From positions 5,693,268 to 5,757,267 of the forward strand of contig CM075780.1 in NCBI GenBank assembly GCA_037974665.1: DNA of 64,000 nt. Direction: 5' to 3'. Numbering within the stretch: the first letter of the stretch is position 1; the number at the start of each line of letters is the position of its first letter. The position numbers and the translations under genes are program-made. The DNA is from Ehretia macrophylla (lineage: Eukaryota > Streptophyta > Magnoliopsida > Boraginales > Ehretiaceae). The notes under the pieces were generated by a model that worked only from the letters and a program-made list of their open reading frames with translations, was not told where the DNA came from and searched no databases. Shown here piece by piece: positions 32,605 through 45,159 of this stretch.

Positions 32605-33161
32605 GTCATGTTGAGGGCACAATTCCTTTATGAGTTAACGGGTCACAGTCCCAGCCTAGATAGATGGCCCATTCAGAAGGCCCAATGGGCTTAACAACAA
32701 CCCATCCGCTTCAACAACGCAGCATCCTTGCAAGACGTGATATCGACGATTTGTAGGGCCCTCTAATGTCCCGCGAGTAAGGTTGTCATCCTTTTAACAG
32801 CTCACAACGTACGATCCGGGATGAAAAAACAGAGCTAAATAAGAAAAGTGGCCCGAAACTGATGTAAATGTTCGATTTAGGGCTCCGAAAAGGGCACAGC
32901 GAGCAAGCTAGCTGCCCCCATCGTAGAGCACTTGAAGAACTTTGCAACGGCATGCTGTGCGCCGCGTAGCTCCTTACGGATAAAAACTTATGGGCACCGG
33001 AGTGACGGAGACCTGTTCACAAGCCCTACGCCCTCGGTTTGCGGGCCCAGCCTCCACGTGATGCGAAGTTGTCTTGCCTAAGGTGCCGTGGGATTCGATA
33101 ATAGAAATGTGGTGGATAAAGTATCTTGGCAACCCTAAACGGAGAAAAAAAAATTGAAAAG

Positions 33162-33281
33162 AGGGGTGCAACACGAGGACTTCCCAGGGGGTTATCCATC
33201 CTGGTACTACTCTCGCCCAAGCACGCTTAACTTCGGAGTTCTTATAGGATCCGGTGCATTAGTGCTGGTATGATCGCACCC
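33162..33281 (-). rRNA. 5S rRNA: 5S rRNA gene, copy 26
   Basis: 120 nt. Changes are T95C, G89A and G87A (both C box), C39A and C36T. Confidence 0.96.
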
Positions 33282-33838
33282 ATCATGTTAAAGTCATAAT
33301 TCCTTTATGTTTTAACGGTTCACAGTCCCAGTCTAGATAAATGGCCCATTCAGAAGGCCCAATGGGATTAACAACAACCCATCCGCTTCAACAACGCAGC
33401 ATCCTCGCAAGACGTGATATCGACGCATTGTAGGGCCCTCTAATGTCCCGCGAGTAAGGTTGTCGTCGTTTTAAAAGCTCACGAAGTACGATCCGGGACA
33501 GAAAAATAGAGCTAAATCTGAAAAGTGGCCCGAAACTGATGAAAACCTTCGATTTTGGGCTCCAAAAAGGGCACAGCGAGAAAGCTGGCTGCCCCCGTCG
33601 TAGAGCTCTCGAAGAGATTTCCAACGGTATGCTGTGCGCCGCGTAACTCCTTACGGATAAAAAGGTATGGGCACCGTAGCGACGGAGACTTGGTCACAAG
33701 CCCTACGCCCTCGGTTTGCCGGCCCAGCCTCTATGTGATGCGAAGTTGTCTTGCCCGAGGTGCCGTGGGATTCGATAATAGAAATGTGGTGGATAAAGTA
33801 TCTTGGAAACCCTAACCGGAGCAAAAAAAATTGAAAAG

Positions 33839-33958
33839 AGGGGTACAACACGAGGACTTCCCAAGGGGTCACCCATCCTGGTACTACTCTCGCCCAAGCA
33901 TGCTTAACTTCGGAGTTCTGATGGGATCCGGTGCATTAGTGCTGGTATGATAGCACCC
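33839..33958 (-). rRNA. 5S rRNA: 5S rRNA gene, copy 27
   Basis: 120 nt. Changes are C114T, G58A (A box) and G7T. Confidence 0.96.
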
Positions 33959-34515
33959 GTCATTTTGAGGGCACAATTCCTTTATGTGTTAACGGTTCAC
34001 AGTCCCAGCCTAGATAAATGGCCCATTCAGAAGGGCCAATGGGCTTAACAATAACCCAACCGCTTCAACAATGCAGCATCCTCGCAAGACGTGATATCGA
34101 CGCGTTGTAGGGCCCTCTAATGTCCAGCGAGTAAGGTTGTCATCCTTTAAACAGCTCACGACGTACGATCCGGGACGGAAAAACAGAGCTAAACCTGAAA
34201 AGTGGCCCGAAACTGATGAAAACGTTCGATTTTCAGCTCCAAAAAGGGCAAAGCTAGCAAGGTTGCTACCCTTGTTGTAGAGCTCTCGAAGAGCTTTCCA
34301 ACGGTATGCTGTGCACCGCGTAACTCCTTACGGATAAAAAGTTATGGGCACCGGAGCGACGGAGACTTGGTCACAAGCCCTACGCCCTCGGTTTGCCTGC
34401 CCAGCCTCTATGTGATGCGAAGTTGTCTTGCCCAAGGTGCCGGGGGATTCGATAATAGAAATGTGGTGGATAAAGTATCTTGGCAACCCCAACCGGAGCA
34501 AAAAAAATTGAAAAG

Positions 34516-34635
34516 AGGGGTGCAACACGAGGACTTCCCAAGGGGTCACCCATCCTGGTACTACTCTCGCCCAAGCACGCTTAACTTCGGTGTTCTAATG
34601 GGATCCGGTGCATTAGTACTGGGTAGATCGCACCC
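34516..34635 (-). rRNA. 5S rRNA: 5S rRNA gene, copy 28
   Basis: 120 nt. Changes are T45A, C39T, C18T and a three-base block change at positions 11-13. The promoter boxes are intact. Confidence 0.96.
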
Positions 34636-34898
34636 GTCATGTTGAGGGCACAATTCCTTTATGTGTTAACGGTTCACAGTCCCAGCCTAGATAGATGGCC
34701 CATTCAGAAGGACCAATGGGCTTAACAACAACCCATCCGCTTTAACAACGCAACATCCTTGCAAGACGTGATATCGACGGGTTGTAGGTCCCTCTAATGT
34801 CCCACGAGTAAGGTTGTCGACCTTTTAACAGCTCACGACGTACGATCCAGGACGAAAAAATAGAGCTAAACTAGGAAAGTGGCCCGAAACTAACGAAA

Positions 34899-34904
34899 AC
34901 GTGC
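34899..34904. other. 42-bp spacer deletion junction
   Basis: GAAAACGT runs into GCCCCTGTCG. The usual CGATTTTGGGCTCC and following bases are lost, giving a 635-bp unit. Confidence 0.8.
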
Positions 34905-35150
34905 CCCTGTCGTAGAGCTCTATAGGTGCTTTCCAACGTTATGCTGTGCGCCGCGTAACGCCTTACGGATAAAAAGTTATGGGCACCGGAGCGACGGAGA
35001 CCTGGTCACAAGCCCTACGCCCTTGGTTTGCGGGCCCATTCACCACGTGAAGCGAAGTTGCCTTGCATAAGGTGCCGTGGGATTCGATAATAGAAATGTG
35101 GTGGATAAAGTATCTTGGCAACCCTAACCGGAGCAAAAAAAATTGAAAAG

Positions 35151-35270
35151 GGGGGTGCAACAAGAGGACTTCCTAGGAGGTCACCCATCCTAGTACTACT
35201 CTTGCCCAAGCACACTTAACTTCGGAGTTCTGATGGGATCCAGTGCATTAGTGCTGGTATGATCACACCC
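35151..35270 (-). rRNA. 5S rRNA: 5S rRNA gene, copy 29
   Basis: 120 nt. Changes are G108T, G97A, T95C, C93T, C79T, G68A, C57T (A box), C29T and C6T. Its 3' spacer has a 42-bp deletion. Confidence 0.95.
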
Positions 35271-35827
35271 GTCATGTTGATGGCCCAATTCCTTTATGTG
35301 TCAACGGTTCATAATCCCAGCCTAGAGTGATGGCCAATTCAGAAGGCCCAATGGACTTAACGACAACCCATCTGCTTCAACAACCCAGCATCCTCGCAAG
35401 ATGAGATATCGACGCATTGTAGGGCCCTCTAATTTCCCGCGAGTAAGGTTGTTGTCCTTTTAACAGCATACAACGTACGATACGGGATGAAAAAATAGAG
35501 CTAAATCATAAAAGTGTCCCGAAACTGATGAAAACGTTCGATTTTGGGCACCAAAAAGGGCACAGCCAGCAAGCTGGCTGCCCCCGTCGTAGAGCTCTTG
35601 AAGTGCTTTCCAACGGTATGCTGTGCGCCGCGTAGGTCCTTACGGATAAAAAGTTATGGGCACCGGAGCGACGGAGACCTGGTCACAAGCCCTACGCCCT
35701 CGATTTGCGGGCCCAGCCTCCACGTGAAGCGAAGTTGTGTTGCCCAAGGTGCCGTGGGATTCGATAATAGAAATGTCGTGGAGAAAGTATCTTGGCAACC
35801 CTAACCGGAGCAAAAGAAATTGAAAAG

Positions 35828-35947
35828 AGGGGTGCAACACGAGGACTTCCAAGGGGGTCACCCATCTTGGTACTACTCTCGCCCAAGCACGCTTAACTTC
35901 GGAGTTCTTATGGGATCCTGTGCGTTAGTGCTGGTATGATCGCACCC
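35828..35947 (-). rRNA. 5S rRNA: 5S rRNA gene, copy 30
   Basis: 120 nt. Changes are G97T, T95C, G81A (C box), C39A, C29A and T24C. Confidence 0.96.
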
Positions 35948-36505
35948 GTCATGTTGAGGGCACAATTCCTTTATGTGTTAGCGGTTCACAGTCCCAGCCT
36001 AGATAAATGGCCCATTCAGAAGGCCCAATAGGCTTAACAACAACCCATCCGCTTAAAAAACGCAGCATCCTCGCAAGACGTGATATCGACACATTCTAGG
36101 GCCCCCTAATATCCCGCGAGTAAGGTTGTCGTCCGTTAAACAGCTCACGACGTACGATCCGGGACGGAAAAAACAGAGCTAAATTTGAAAAGTGCCCCGA
36201 AATTGATGAAAACGTTCGATTTTGGACTCCAAAAAGGGCACAGCAAGCAAGCTTGCTGCACCCGTCGTAGAGCTCTCGAAGAGCTTTCCAACGGTATGCT
36301 CTGCACCGCGTAACTCCTTACAGATAAAAAGTTATGGGCACCGGAGCGACGGAGACTTGGTCACACGCCCTACGCCCTTGGATTGCCGGCCCAGCCTCTA
36401 TGTGATGCGAAGTTGTCTTGCCCAAGGTGCCGTGGGATTCGATAATAGAAATGTGGTGGATAAAGTATCTTGGCAACCCCAACCGAGGCAAAAAAAATTG
36501 AAAAT

Positions 36506-36625
36506 AGGGGTGCAACACGAGGACTTCCCAAGGGGTTACCCATCCTGGTACTACTCTCGCCCAAGCACGCTTAACTTCGGAGTTCTGATGGGATCCGGTG
36601 TATTAGTGCTGGTATGATCGCACCC
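36506..36625 (-). rRNA. 5S rRNA: 5S rRNA gene, copy 31
   Basis: 120 nt. Only G89A (C box) and G25A differ. Confidence 0.97.
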
Positions 36626-37182
36626 GTCATGTTGAGGGCACAATTCCTTTATGTGTTAACGGTTCACCGTCCCAGCCTAGATAGATGGCCCATTCAAAAG
36701 GCCCAATGGGCTTAACAACAACCCATCCGCTTCAACAACACAACATCCTTGCAAGACGTGATATCGACGCGTTGTAAGGCCCTCTAATGTCCCGCGAGTA
36801 AGGTTGTCGTCCTTTTAACAGCTCCCGACGTATGATCCGGGACAAAAAAACGTAGCTAAATTCGAAAAGTGGCCCGAAACTGATGAAAACATTCAATTTT
36901 TGGCTCCAAAAAGGGCACAGCGAGCAAGCTATCTGCCCCCGTCGTAGAGCTCTTGAAGGGCTTTCCAACGGTATAATCTGCGCCGCGTAACTCCTTACAG
37001 ATAAAAAGTTATGGGCACCGGAGCGACGGAGACTTGGTCACACGCCCTACGCCCTTGGTTTGCCGGCCCAGCCTCTATGTGAAGCGAAGTTTTCTTGCCC
37101 AAGGTGCCGTGGGATTTGATAATAGAAATGTGGTGGATAAAGTATCTTGACAACCCTAACCGGAGCAAAAAAAATTGAAAAA

Positions 37183-37302
37183 GGGGGTGCAACACGAGGA
37201 CTTCCCAGGGGGTCACCCATCCTGGTACTACTCTTGTCCAAGCACGCTTAACTTCGGAGTTCTTATGGGATCCGGTTCATTAATGTTGGTATGATCGCAC
37301 AC
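37183..37302 (-). rRNA. 5S rRNA: 5S rRNA gene, copy 32
   Basis: 120 nt. Changes are T120C, T95C, G68A, G66A, C39A, C26A, C20T, G17A and G2T. Confidence 0.95.
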
Positions 37303-37859
37303 ATCATGTTGAAGGCACAATTCCTTTATGTGTTAACGGTACACAGTCCCAGCCTAGATAAATGGCCCATTCTGAAGGCCCAATGGGCTTAACAACAACC
37401 CATCCGCTTCAACAACGCAGCATCCTCACAAGACGTGATATCGACGCGTTGAACGGCCCTCTAATATCCTGCGAGTAAGGTTGTCGTCCTTTAAACAGCT
37501 CACGACGTACGATCCGGGACGGAAAAACAGAGCTAAATTTGAAAAGTGGCTCGAAACTTATGAAAACCTTCGATCTTGGGCTCCAAAAAGGGCACAGTCA
37601 GCAAGCTAGCTGCCCCCGTCGAAGAGCTCTCGCAGAGCTTTCCAGCGATATGCTGTGCTCCGCGTAACCCCTTACGGATAAAAAGTTATGGGCACCGGAG
37701 CGACGGAGACTTGGTCACAAGCCCTACGCCCTCGGTTTGCCGGCCCAGCCTCTATGTGATGCGAAGTTGGCTTGCCCAAGGTGCCGTGGGATTCGATAAT
37801 AGAAATGTGGTGGATAAAGTATCTTGGCAACCCTAACCGGAGCAAAAAAAATTGAAAAG

Positions 37860-37979
37860 TGGGGTGCAACACGAGGACTTCCAAAGGGGTGACCCATCCT
37901 GGTACTACTCTCGCCCAAGCACGCTTAACTTCGGAGTTCTGATGGGATCCGGTGCATTAGTGCTGGTATGATCGCACCC
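37860..37979 (-). rRNA. 5S rRNA: 5S rRNA gene, copy 33
   Basis: 120 nt. Changes are T120A, G97T and G89C. The 5' half and A box match consensus. Confidence 0.97.
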
Positions 37980-38535
37980 GTCATGTTGAGGGCACAATTC
38001 CTTTATGTGTTAGCGGTTCACAGTCCCAGACTAGATAGATGGCCCATTCAGAAGGCCCAATGGGCTTAACAACAACCCATCCGCTTCAACAACACAGCAT
38101 CCTTGCAAGACGTTATATCAACGCATTGTAGGGCCCTCAAATGTCCCGTGAGTAAGGTTGTCGTCCTTTTAACAGCTCACGACGTACGATCCGTGACGGA
38201 AAAACATAGCTAAATTAGAAAAGTGGCCCGAAACTGATGAAAACATTTGATTTTGGGCTCCAAAAAAGGCACAGTGAGCAAGCTAGCTACCCCCGTCATA
38301 GAGCTCTTGAATTTCTTTCCAACGGTATGCTGTGCGCCGCGTAGCTCCTTACGGATAAAAAGTTATGGGCACCGGAGCGACAGAGACCTGGTCACAAGCC
38401 CTACGCCCTCGGTTTGCGGGCCCAGCCTCCACGTGAAGCAAGTTGTCTTGCCCAAGGTGCCGTCGGATTCGATAATAGAAATGTGGTGGATAAAGTATCT
38501 TGGCAACCCTAACCAGTGCAAAAAAAATTGAAAAG

Positions 38536-38655
38536 AGGGGTGCAACACGAGGACTTCCCAAGGGGTCACCCATCCTGGTACTACTCTTGCCCAAGCACGC
38601 TTAACTTCGGAGTTCTTATGGGATCCGGTTCATTAGTGCTGGTATGATCGCACCC
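38536..38655 (-). rRNA. 5S rRNA: 5S rRNA gene, copy 34
   Basis: 120 nt. Changes are G68A (intermediate element), C39A and C26A. Confidence 0.97.
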
Positions 38656-39212
38656 GTCATGTTGAAGGCACAATTCCTTTATGTGTTAACGGTTCACAGT
38701 CCCAGCTTAGAGAGATGGCCCATTCAGAAGGCCCAATGGGCTTAACAACAACCCATCCGCTTCAACAACGCAGCATCCTCGCAAGACGTGATATCGACGC
38801 ATTTTAGGGCCTTCTAATGTCCCGTGAGTAAGGTTGTCGTGCTTTAAATAGCTCACGACGTCCGATCCGGGACGGAAAAACAGAGCTAAATTTGAAAAGT
38901 AGCCCGAAACCGATGAAAACCTTCGATTTTGGGCTCCAAAAAGGGCACAGTGAGCAAGCTAGCTGCCCCCGTCGTAGAGCTCTTGAAGAGCTTTCCAACG
39001 GTATGCTGTGCGCCACGTAGCTCCTTACGGATAAAAAGTTATGGGCACCGGAGCGACGGAGGCTTGGTCACAAGCCCTACGCCCTCGGTTTGCGGGACCA
39101 GCCTCTACGTGAAGCGAAGTTGTCTTGCCCAAGGTGCTGTGGGATTCGATAATAGAAATGTGGTGGATAAAGTATCTTGGCAACCCTAATCGGAGCAAAA
39201 AAAATTGAAAAG

Positions 39213-39332
39213 AGGGGTGCAACACGACGACTTTCCAAGGGGTCACCCATCCTGGTACTACTCTCGCCCATGCACGCTTAACTTCGGAGTTCTTATGGGA
39301 TCCGGTGCATTAGTGCTGGTATCATCGCACCC
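39213..39332 (-). rRNA. 5S rRNA: 5S rRNA gene, copy 35
   Basis: 120 nt. Changes are C105G, G99A, T62A (A box), C39A and C10G. Confidence 0.96.
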
Positions 39333-39888
39333 ATCATGTTAAGGGCACAATTCCTTTATGTGTTAACGGTTCATAGTCCCAGCCTAGAGAGATGGCCCAT
39401 TCAGAAGGCCCAATGGGCTTAACCACAACCCATCCAGTTCAACAACGCAGCATCCTCGTAAGACGTGATATCGACACGTTGTAGGGCACTCTAATGTCCC
39501 GCGAGCAAGGTTGTCGTCCTTTCAACAGCTCACGACGTACGATCCGTGACCGAAAAACATAGATAAATTAGAAAAGTGGCCTGAAACTGATGAAAACGTT
39601 CGATTTGGGGCTCCAAAAAAGGCACAGTGAGCAAGCTAGCTGCCCCTGTCGTAGAGATCTAGGAGTGCTTTCCAACGGTATGCTGTGCGCCGCGAAACAC
39701 TTACGGATAAAAAGTTATGGGCACCGAAGCGACGGAGACCTGGTCATAAGCCCTACGCCCTCGGATTGCGGGCCCAGCCTCCACGTGAAACGAAGTTGTC
39801 TTGCCCGAGGTGCCGTGGGATTCGATAATAGAAATGTGGTGGATATAGTATCTTGGCAACCCTAACCGGAGCAAAAAAAATTGAAAAG

Positions 39889-40008
39889 AGGGGTGCAACA
39901 TGAGGACTTCCCAAGGGGTCACCCATCCTGGTACTACTCTCGCCCAAGCACGCTTAACTTCGGAGTTCTGATGGGATCTGGTACATTAGTGCTGGTATGA
40001 ACGCACCC
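39889..40008 (-). rRNA. 5S rRNA: 5S rRNA gene, copy 36
   Basis: 120 nt. Changes are G108A, G30A, C26T and A8T. The promoter boxes are intact. Confidence 0.97.
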
Positions 40009-40554
40009 GTCATGTTGATGGCCCAATTCCTTTATGTGTTAACGGTTCACAATCCCAGCCTAGAGAGATGGCCCATTTAGAAGGCCCAATGGGCTTAACA
40101 ACAACCCATCCGCTTCAACAACGCGGCATCCTCACAAGACGTGATATCGACGCATTGTAGGGCACTCTAATGTCCGGCGAGTAAGGTTGTTGTCATTTTA
40201 ATAGCTTACGACGTACGATCCGGGATGAAAAAGCATAGGTAAACTAGAAAAGTGGCCCGAAACTGATGAAAACGTTCGATTTAGGGCTCCAAAAAGGGCA
40301 CAGCGAGCAAGCTAGCTCCCCCCGTCGTAGAGCTTTCCAACGGTATGTTGTGCGCCGCGTAACTCCTTACGAATAAAAAGTTATGGGCACCGGAGCGACG
40401 GAGACTTGGTCACAAGCCCTACGCCCTCAGTTTGCCGACCCAGCCTCTATGTGATGTGAAGTTGTCTTGCCCAAGGTGCCGTGGGATTCGATAATAGAAA
40501 TGTGGTGGATAAACTATCTTGGCAATCCTAACCGGAGCAAAAAAAATTGAAAAG

Positions 40555-40674
40555 AGGGGTGCAACACAAGGACTTCCCAAGGGGTCGCCCATCCTGGTAC
40601 TACTCTCGCCCAAGCACGCTTAACTTCGGAGTTCTTATGGGATCCTGTGCATTATTGCTGGTATGATCGCACTC
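40555..40674 (-). rRNA. 5S rRNA: 5S rRNA gene, copy 37
   Basis: 120 nt. Changes are C107T, T88C (C box), C39A, C29A, C20A and G2A. The spacer just 3' of it shares rare variants with that of copy 44, seven units away. Confidence 0.96.
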
Positions 40675-41231
40675 GTAATGTTGATGGCACAATTCCTTTA
40701 TGTGTTAACGGATCATAGTCCCAGCCTAGATAGATGGCCCATTCAGAAGGCCCAATGGGCTTAAGAACAACCCATCCGCTTCAACAACGCAACATCCTTG
40801 CAAGACGTGATATCGACGCGTTGTAGGGCCCTCTAATTTCCCGCGAGTAAGGTTGTCGTCCTTTTAACAGCTCACGACGTACGATCCGGGATGAAAATAC
40901 AGAGCTAAATTAGAAAAGTGGCCCGAAACTGAATAAAATGTTCGATTTAGGGCTCCAAAAAGGGCAAAGCGAGCAAGCGAGCTGCCCCCGTCGTAGAGCT
41001 CTTGAAGAGCTTTCCAACTGTATGCTGTGCGCCGCGTAGCTCCTTACGGATAAAAAGTAATAGGCACCGAAGCGACGGAGACCTGGTCACAAGCCCTACG
41101 CCCTCGGTTTGCGGGCCCAGCCTCCACGTGAAGCGAAGTTGTCTTGCCCAAGGTGCTGTGGGATTCGATAATAGAAATGTGGTGGATAAAGTATCTTGGC
41201 AACCCTAACTGGAGCAAAAAAAAATGAAAAG

Positions 41232-41304
41232 AGGGGTGCAACACGAGGACTTCCCAGGGGGTCACCTATCCTGGTACTACAAATGCACTGGTATGATCGG
41301 ACCC
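41232..41304 (-). pseudogene. 5S rRNA pseudogene, copy 38 (internal deletion)
   Basis: Only 73 of 120 nt remain. Positions 120-72 and 17-1 are kept. The 54 nt between them, including the A box and intermediate element, are replaced by a 7-bp filler (AAATGCA, plus strand). The flanking variants G85A and G5C match copy 45, its intact counterpart seven units away. It cannot form a normal 5S rRNA. Confidence 0.93.
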
Positions 41305-41860
41305 GTCATGTTGAGGGCACAATTCCTTTATGTGTTAACGGTTCACAGTCCCAGCCTAGATAAATGGCCCATTCAGAAGGCCCAATGGGCTTAACAACAA
41401 CCCATCCGCTTCAACAACGCAGCATCCTCCCAATATGTGATATCGACGCGTTGTAGGGCCCTCTAATGTCCCGCGAGTAAGGTTGTCGTCTTTTAAATAG
41501 CTCACGAAGTAGGATCCGGGACGGAAAAACAGAGCTAAATTTGAAAAGTCGCCAGAAACAGATGAAAACGTTCAATTTTGGGCTCCAAAAATGGCACAAC
41601 GAGCAAGCTTGCTGCTCCGTCGTAGAGCTCTCGAAGAGCTTTCCAACGGTATGTTGTGCGCCACGTAACCCCTCACGAATAAAACGTTATGGGCACCGGA
41701 TCGACGGAGAATTGGTCACAAGCCCTACGCCCTTGGTTTGCCGGCCCAGCCTCTATGTGATGCGAAGTTGTCTTACCCAATGTGCCGTGGGATTCGATAA
41801 TAGAAATGTGGTAGATAAAGTATCTTGGCAACCCCAACCAGAGCAAAAAAAATTGAAAAG

Positions 41861-41980
41861 AGAGGTGCAACACGAGGACTTCCCAAGGGGTCAACCATCC
41901 TGGTACTACTCTCACCCAAGCACGTTTAACTTCGGAATTCTTATGGGATCCGGTGCATTAGTGCTAGTATGATCGCACCC
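41861..41980 (-). rRNA. 5S rRNA: 5S rRNA gene, copy 39
   Basis: 120 nt. Changes are C118T, G87T (C box), C67T, G56A (A box), C44T, C39A and C15T. Confidence 0.95.
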
Positions 41981-42537
41981 GTCATGTTGAGGGCACAATT
42001 CCTTTATGTGTTAACGGTTCACAGTCCCAGCCTAGATAGATGGCCCATTCAGAAGGCCAAATGGGCTTAACAACAACCCATCCGCTTCAACAACGCAGCA
42101 TCCTCGCAAGACGTGATATCGACGCGTTGTAGGGCCCTCTAATGTCCCGTGAGTAAGGTTGTTGTCCTTTTAACAGCTCATGACGTACTATCCGGGACGA
42201 AAAAATAGTGCTAAATTAGAAAAGTGGCCCGAAACTAATAAAAACGTTCGATTTTGGGCTCCAAAAAGGGCACAGCGAGCAAGCTAGCTGCCCCTGTCGT
42301 AGAGCTCTTGAAGAGCTTTCCAACGGTATGCTGTGCACCGCCTAACTCGTTACGGATAAAAAGTAATGGGCACCGGAGCGACGGAGACCTGATCACAAGC
42401 CCTACGCCCTCGGTTTGGGGGCCCACCCTCCACGTGAAGCGAAGTTGTCTTGCCCAAGGTGCCGTGGGATTCGATAATAGAAATATGGTAGATAAAGTAT
42501 CTTGGCAACCCTAACCGGAGCAAAAAATATTGAAAAG

Positions 42538-42657
42538 GGGGGTGCAACAAGAGGACTTCCCAAGGGGTCACCCATCCTAGTACTACTCTCACCCAAGCAC
42601 GCTTAACTTCGGAGTTCTGATGGGTTCCGGTGCATTAGCGCTGGTATGATCGCTCCC
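42538..42657 (-). rRNA. 5S rRNA: 5S rRNA gene, copy 40
   Basis: 120 nt. Changes are G108T, C79T, C67T, T33A, A19G and T4A. Confidence 0.96.
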
Positions 42658-43214
42658 GTCATGTTGATGGCACAATTCCTTTATGTGTTAACAGTTCACA
42701 ATCCCAGCCCAGAGAAATGGTCCATTCAGAAGGCCCAATGGGCTTAACGACAACCCATCCGCTTCAACAACCCAACATCCTCACAAGACGAGATATCGAC
42801 GCGTTGTAGGGCCCTCTAATGTCCCGCGAGTAAGGTTGTTATCCTTTTAACAGCTCACGACGTACGATCCAGGATGAAAAAACAGAGCTAAATCAGAAAA
42901 GTGGACCGAAACTGATGAAAACGTTCGATTTTGGGCTCCAAAAAGGGCACAGCGAGCAAGCTAGCTACCCCCGTCGTAGAGCTCTTTAAGTGCTTTCCAA
43001 CGGTATGCAGTGCGCCACGTAACTCCTTACGGATAAAAAGTCATGGGCACCGGAGCGACGGAGACCTGGTCACAAGCCCTACGCCCTCGGTTTGCGGTTC
43101 CAGCCTCCACGTAAAGCGAAGTTGTCTTGCCCAAGGTGCCGTGGGATTCGATAATAGAAATGTGGTGGATAAAGTATCTTGGCAACCCTAACCGTAGCAA
43201 AAAAAATTGAAAAG

Positions 43215-43334
43215 GGGGGTGCAACAAGAGGACTTCCCAGGGGGTCACCCATCCTAGTACTACTCTCGCCCAAGCACACTTAAGTTCGGAGTTCTGATGG
43301 GATCCGGTGCATTAGTGCTGGTATGATCGCACCC
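43215..43334 (-). rRNA. 5S rRNA: 5S rRNA gene, copy 41
   Basis: 120 nt. It has G108T, T95C and C79T, plus two A-box changes, C57T and G51C. Confidence 0.96.
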
Positions 43335-43891
43335 GTCATGTTGATGGCACAATTCCTTTATTTGTTAACGGTTCACAATCTCAGCCCAGAGAGATGGTCC
43401 ATTCAGAAGGCCCAATGGGCTTAACAACAAACCATCCGCTTCAACAACGCGGCATCCTCGCAAGATGTGATATCGACGCTTTGTAGGGCACTCTAATGTC
43501 CCGCGAGTAAGGTGGTTGTCCTTTTATTAGCTCACGACGTACAATCCGGGATGAAAAAACAGAGCTAAATTAAAAAAGTTGCCCGAAACTGATGAAAACG
43601 TTTGATTTTGGTCTCCAAAAAGGGCATAGCGAGCAAGCTAGCTGTCCCCGTCGTAGAGCTCTCGAAGGGCTTTCCAACGGTATGCTGTGCGCTGCGTAAC
43701 TCCTTACAAATAAAAAGTTATGGGCACCGGAGCGACGGAGACTTGGTCACAAGCCCTTCGCCCACGGTTTGCGGGCCCAGCCTCCATGTGAAGAGAGGTT
43801 GTCTTGCCCAAGGTGTCGTGGGATTCGATAATAGAAATATGGTGGATAAAGTATCTTGGCAACCCTAACCGGAGCAAAAAAAATTGAAAAG

Positions 43892-44011
43892 AGGGGTGCA
43901 ACATGAGGACTTCCCAGGGGGTCACCCATCCTAGTGCTACTCTCGCCCAAGCACGCTTAACTTTAGAGTTCTTTTGGGATCCGTTGCATTAGTGCTGGTA
44001 TGATCGCATCC
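43892..44011 (-). rRNA. 5S rRNA: 5S rRNA gene, copy 42
   Basis: 120 nt. Changes are G108A, T95C, C79T, T76C, G48A, C47T, C39A, T38A, C28A and G3A. The rare T76C is shared with copy 49, seven units away. Confidence 0.95.
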
Positions 44012-44107
44012 GTCATGTTGAGGGCATAGTTCCTTTGTGTTAACGGTTCAATGTCCCAGCCTAGATAGATGGCCCATTCAGAAGGCCCAAAGGGCTTAAC
44101 AACAACC

Positions 44108-44112
44108 CATCC
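44108..44112. other. 22-bp deletion at a CATCC direct repeat
   Basis: Other units have CATCC twice, 22 bp apart. Here one CATCC joins the two flanks, as expected from slippage or microhomology repair. The unit is 655 bp. Confidence 0.85.
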
Positions 44113-44546
44113 TTGTAAGACGTGATATCGACGCATAGTAAGGCCCTCTAATGTCCCACGAGTAAGGTTGTCGTTCTTTTAACGGCTCACAACGTACGAT
44201 CTTGGACGGAAAAACAGAGCTAAATTTGAAAAGTGGCCTGAAACTGATGAAAACGTTCGATTTTGGGCTCCAAAAAAGGCACAGCGAGCAAGCTAGCTGC
44301 CCCTGTCATAGAGCTCTTGAAGAGCTTTCCAACGGTATGCTGTGCGCCACGTAACTCCTTATGGATAAAAAGTTATGGGTACCGGAGCGACGGAGACCTG
44401 GTCACAAGCCCTACGCCCTCGATTTGCGGGCCTAGCCTCCACGTGAAGCAAAGTTGTCTTGCCCAAGGTGCCGTGGGATCCGATAATGGAAATGTGCTGG
44501 ATAAAGTATCTTGGCAACCCTAACCGGAGCAAAAAAAATTGAAAAG

Positions 44547-44666
44547 CGGGGTGCAACAAGAGGACTTCCTAGGGGGTTACCCATCCTAGTACTACTCTCG
44601 CCCAAGCACGCTTAACTTCGGACTTCTTCTGGGATCCGGTGCATTAGTGCTAGTATGATCGCACCC
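44547..44666 (-). rRNA. 5S rRNA: 5S rRNA gene, copy 43
   Basis: 120 nt. Changes are T120G, G108T, G97A, T95C, G89A (C box), C79T, C44G, C39A, T38G and C15T. Confidence 0.95.
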
Positions 44667-44786
44667 GTCATGTTCAGGGCACAATTCCTTTATGTGTTAA
44701 CGGTTCACAGTCCCAGCCTAGAGAGATGGCCCATTCAGAAGGCCCAATGGGCTTAACCACAACCCATCCGCTTCAACAACGCAGCA

Positions 44787-44790
44787 TCCT
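44787..44790. other. 64-bp deletion at a TCCT direct repeat
   Basis: GCAGCATCCT joins TTAAACAGCTC with one TCCT shared between the flanks. The unit is 613 bp. Confidence 0.82.
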
Positions 44791-45159
44791 TTAAACAGCT
44801 CAGGACGTACGATCCGGGACGGAAAAACAGAGCTAAATTTGAAAAGTGGCCCAAAACTGAAGAAAACGTTCAATTTTGGGCTCCAAAAAGGGTACAGCAA
44901 ACAAGCTAGCTGCCCCCGTCGTAGAGCTCTCGAAGAGCTTTCCAACGGAATGCTGTGCGCAGCGTAACTCCTTACGGATAAAAAGTTATGGGCACCGGAG
45001 CGACGGAGACTTGGTCACAAGCCCTACGCCCTCGGTTTGCTGGCCCAGCCTCTATGTGATGTGAAGTTGTCTTGCCCAAGGTGCCGTGGGATTCGATAAT
45101 AGAAATGTGGTGGATAAACTATCTTGGCAATCCTAACCGGAGCAAAAAAAATTGAAAAG

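Larger units (their letters stand above)
40420..44011. repeat. Seven-unit segmental duplication, left copy (mosaic)
   Basis: Rare variants here recur seven units later. They include CTCTATGTGATGTGAAG, AAACTATCTTGGCAATCC, the copy 38 gene flanks, CCTCCCAA.ATGTGATATC, and the T76C gene change of copy 42. Between them some units (39, 40) do not match their partners, so later conversion or mutation has blurred the duplication. Confidence 0.6.
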
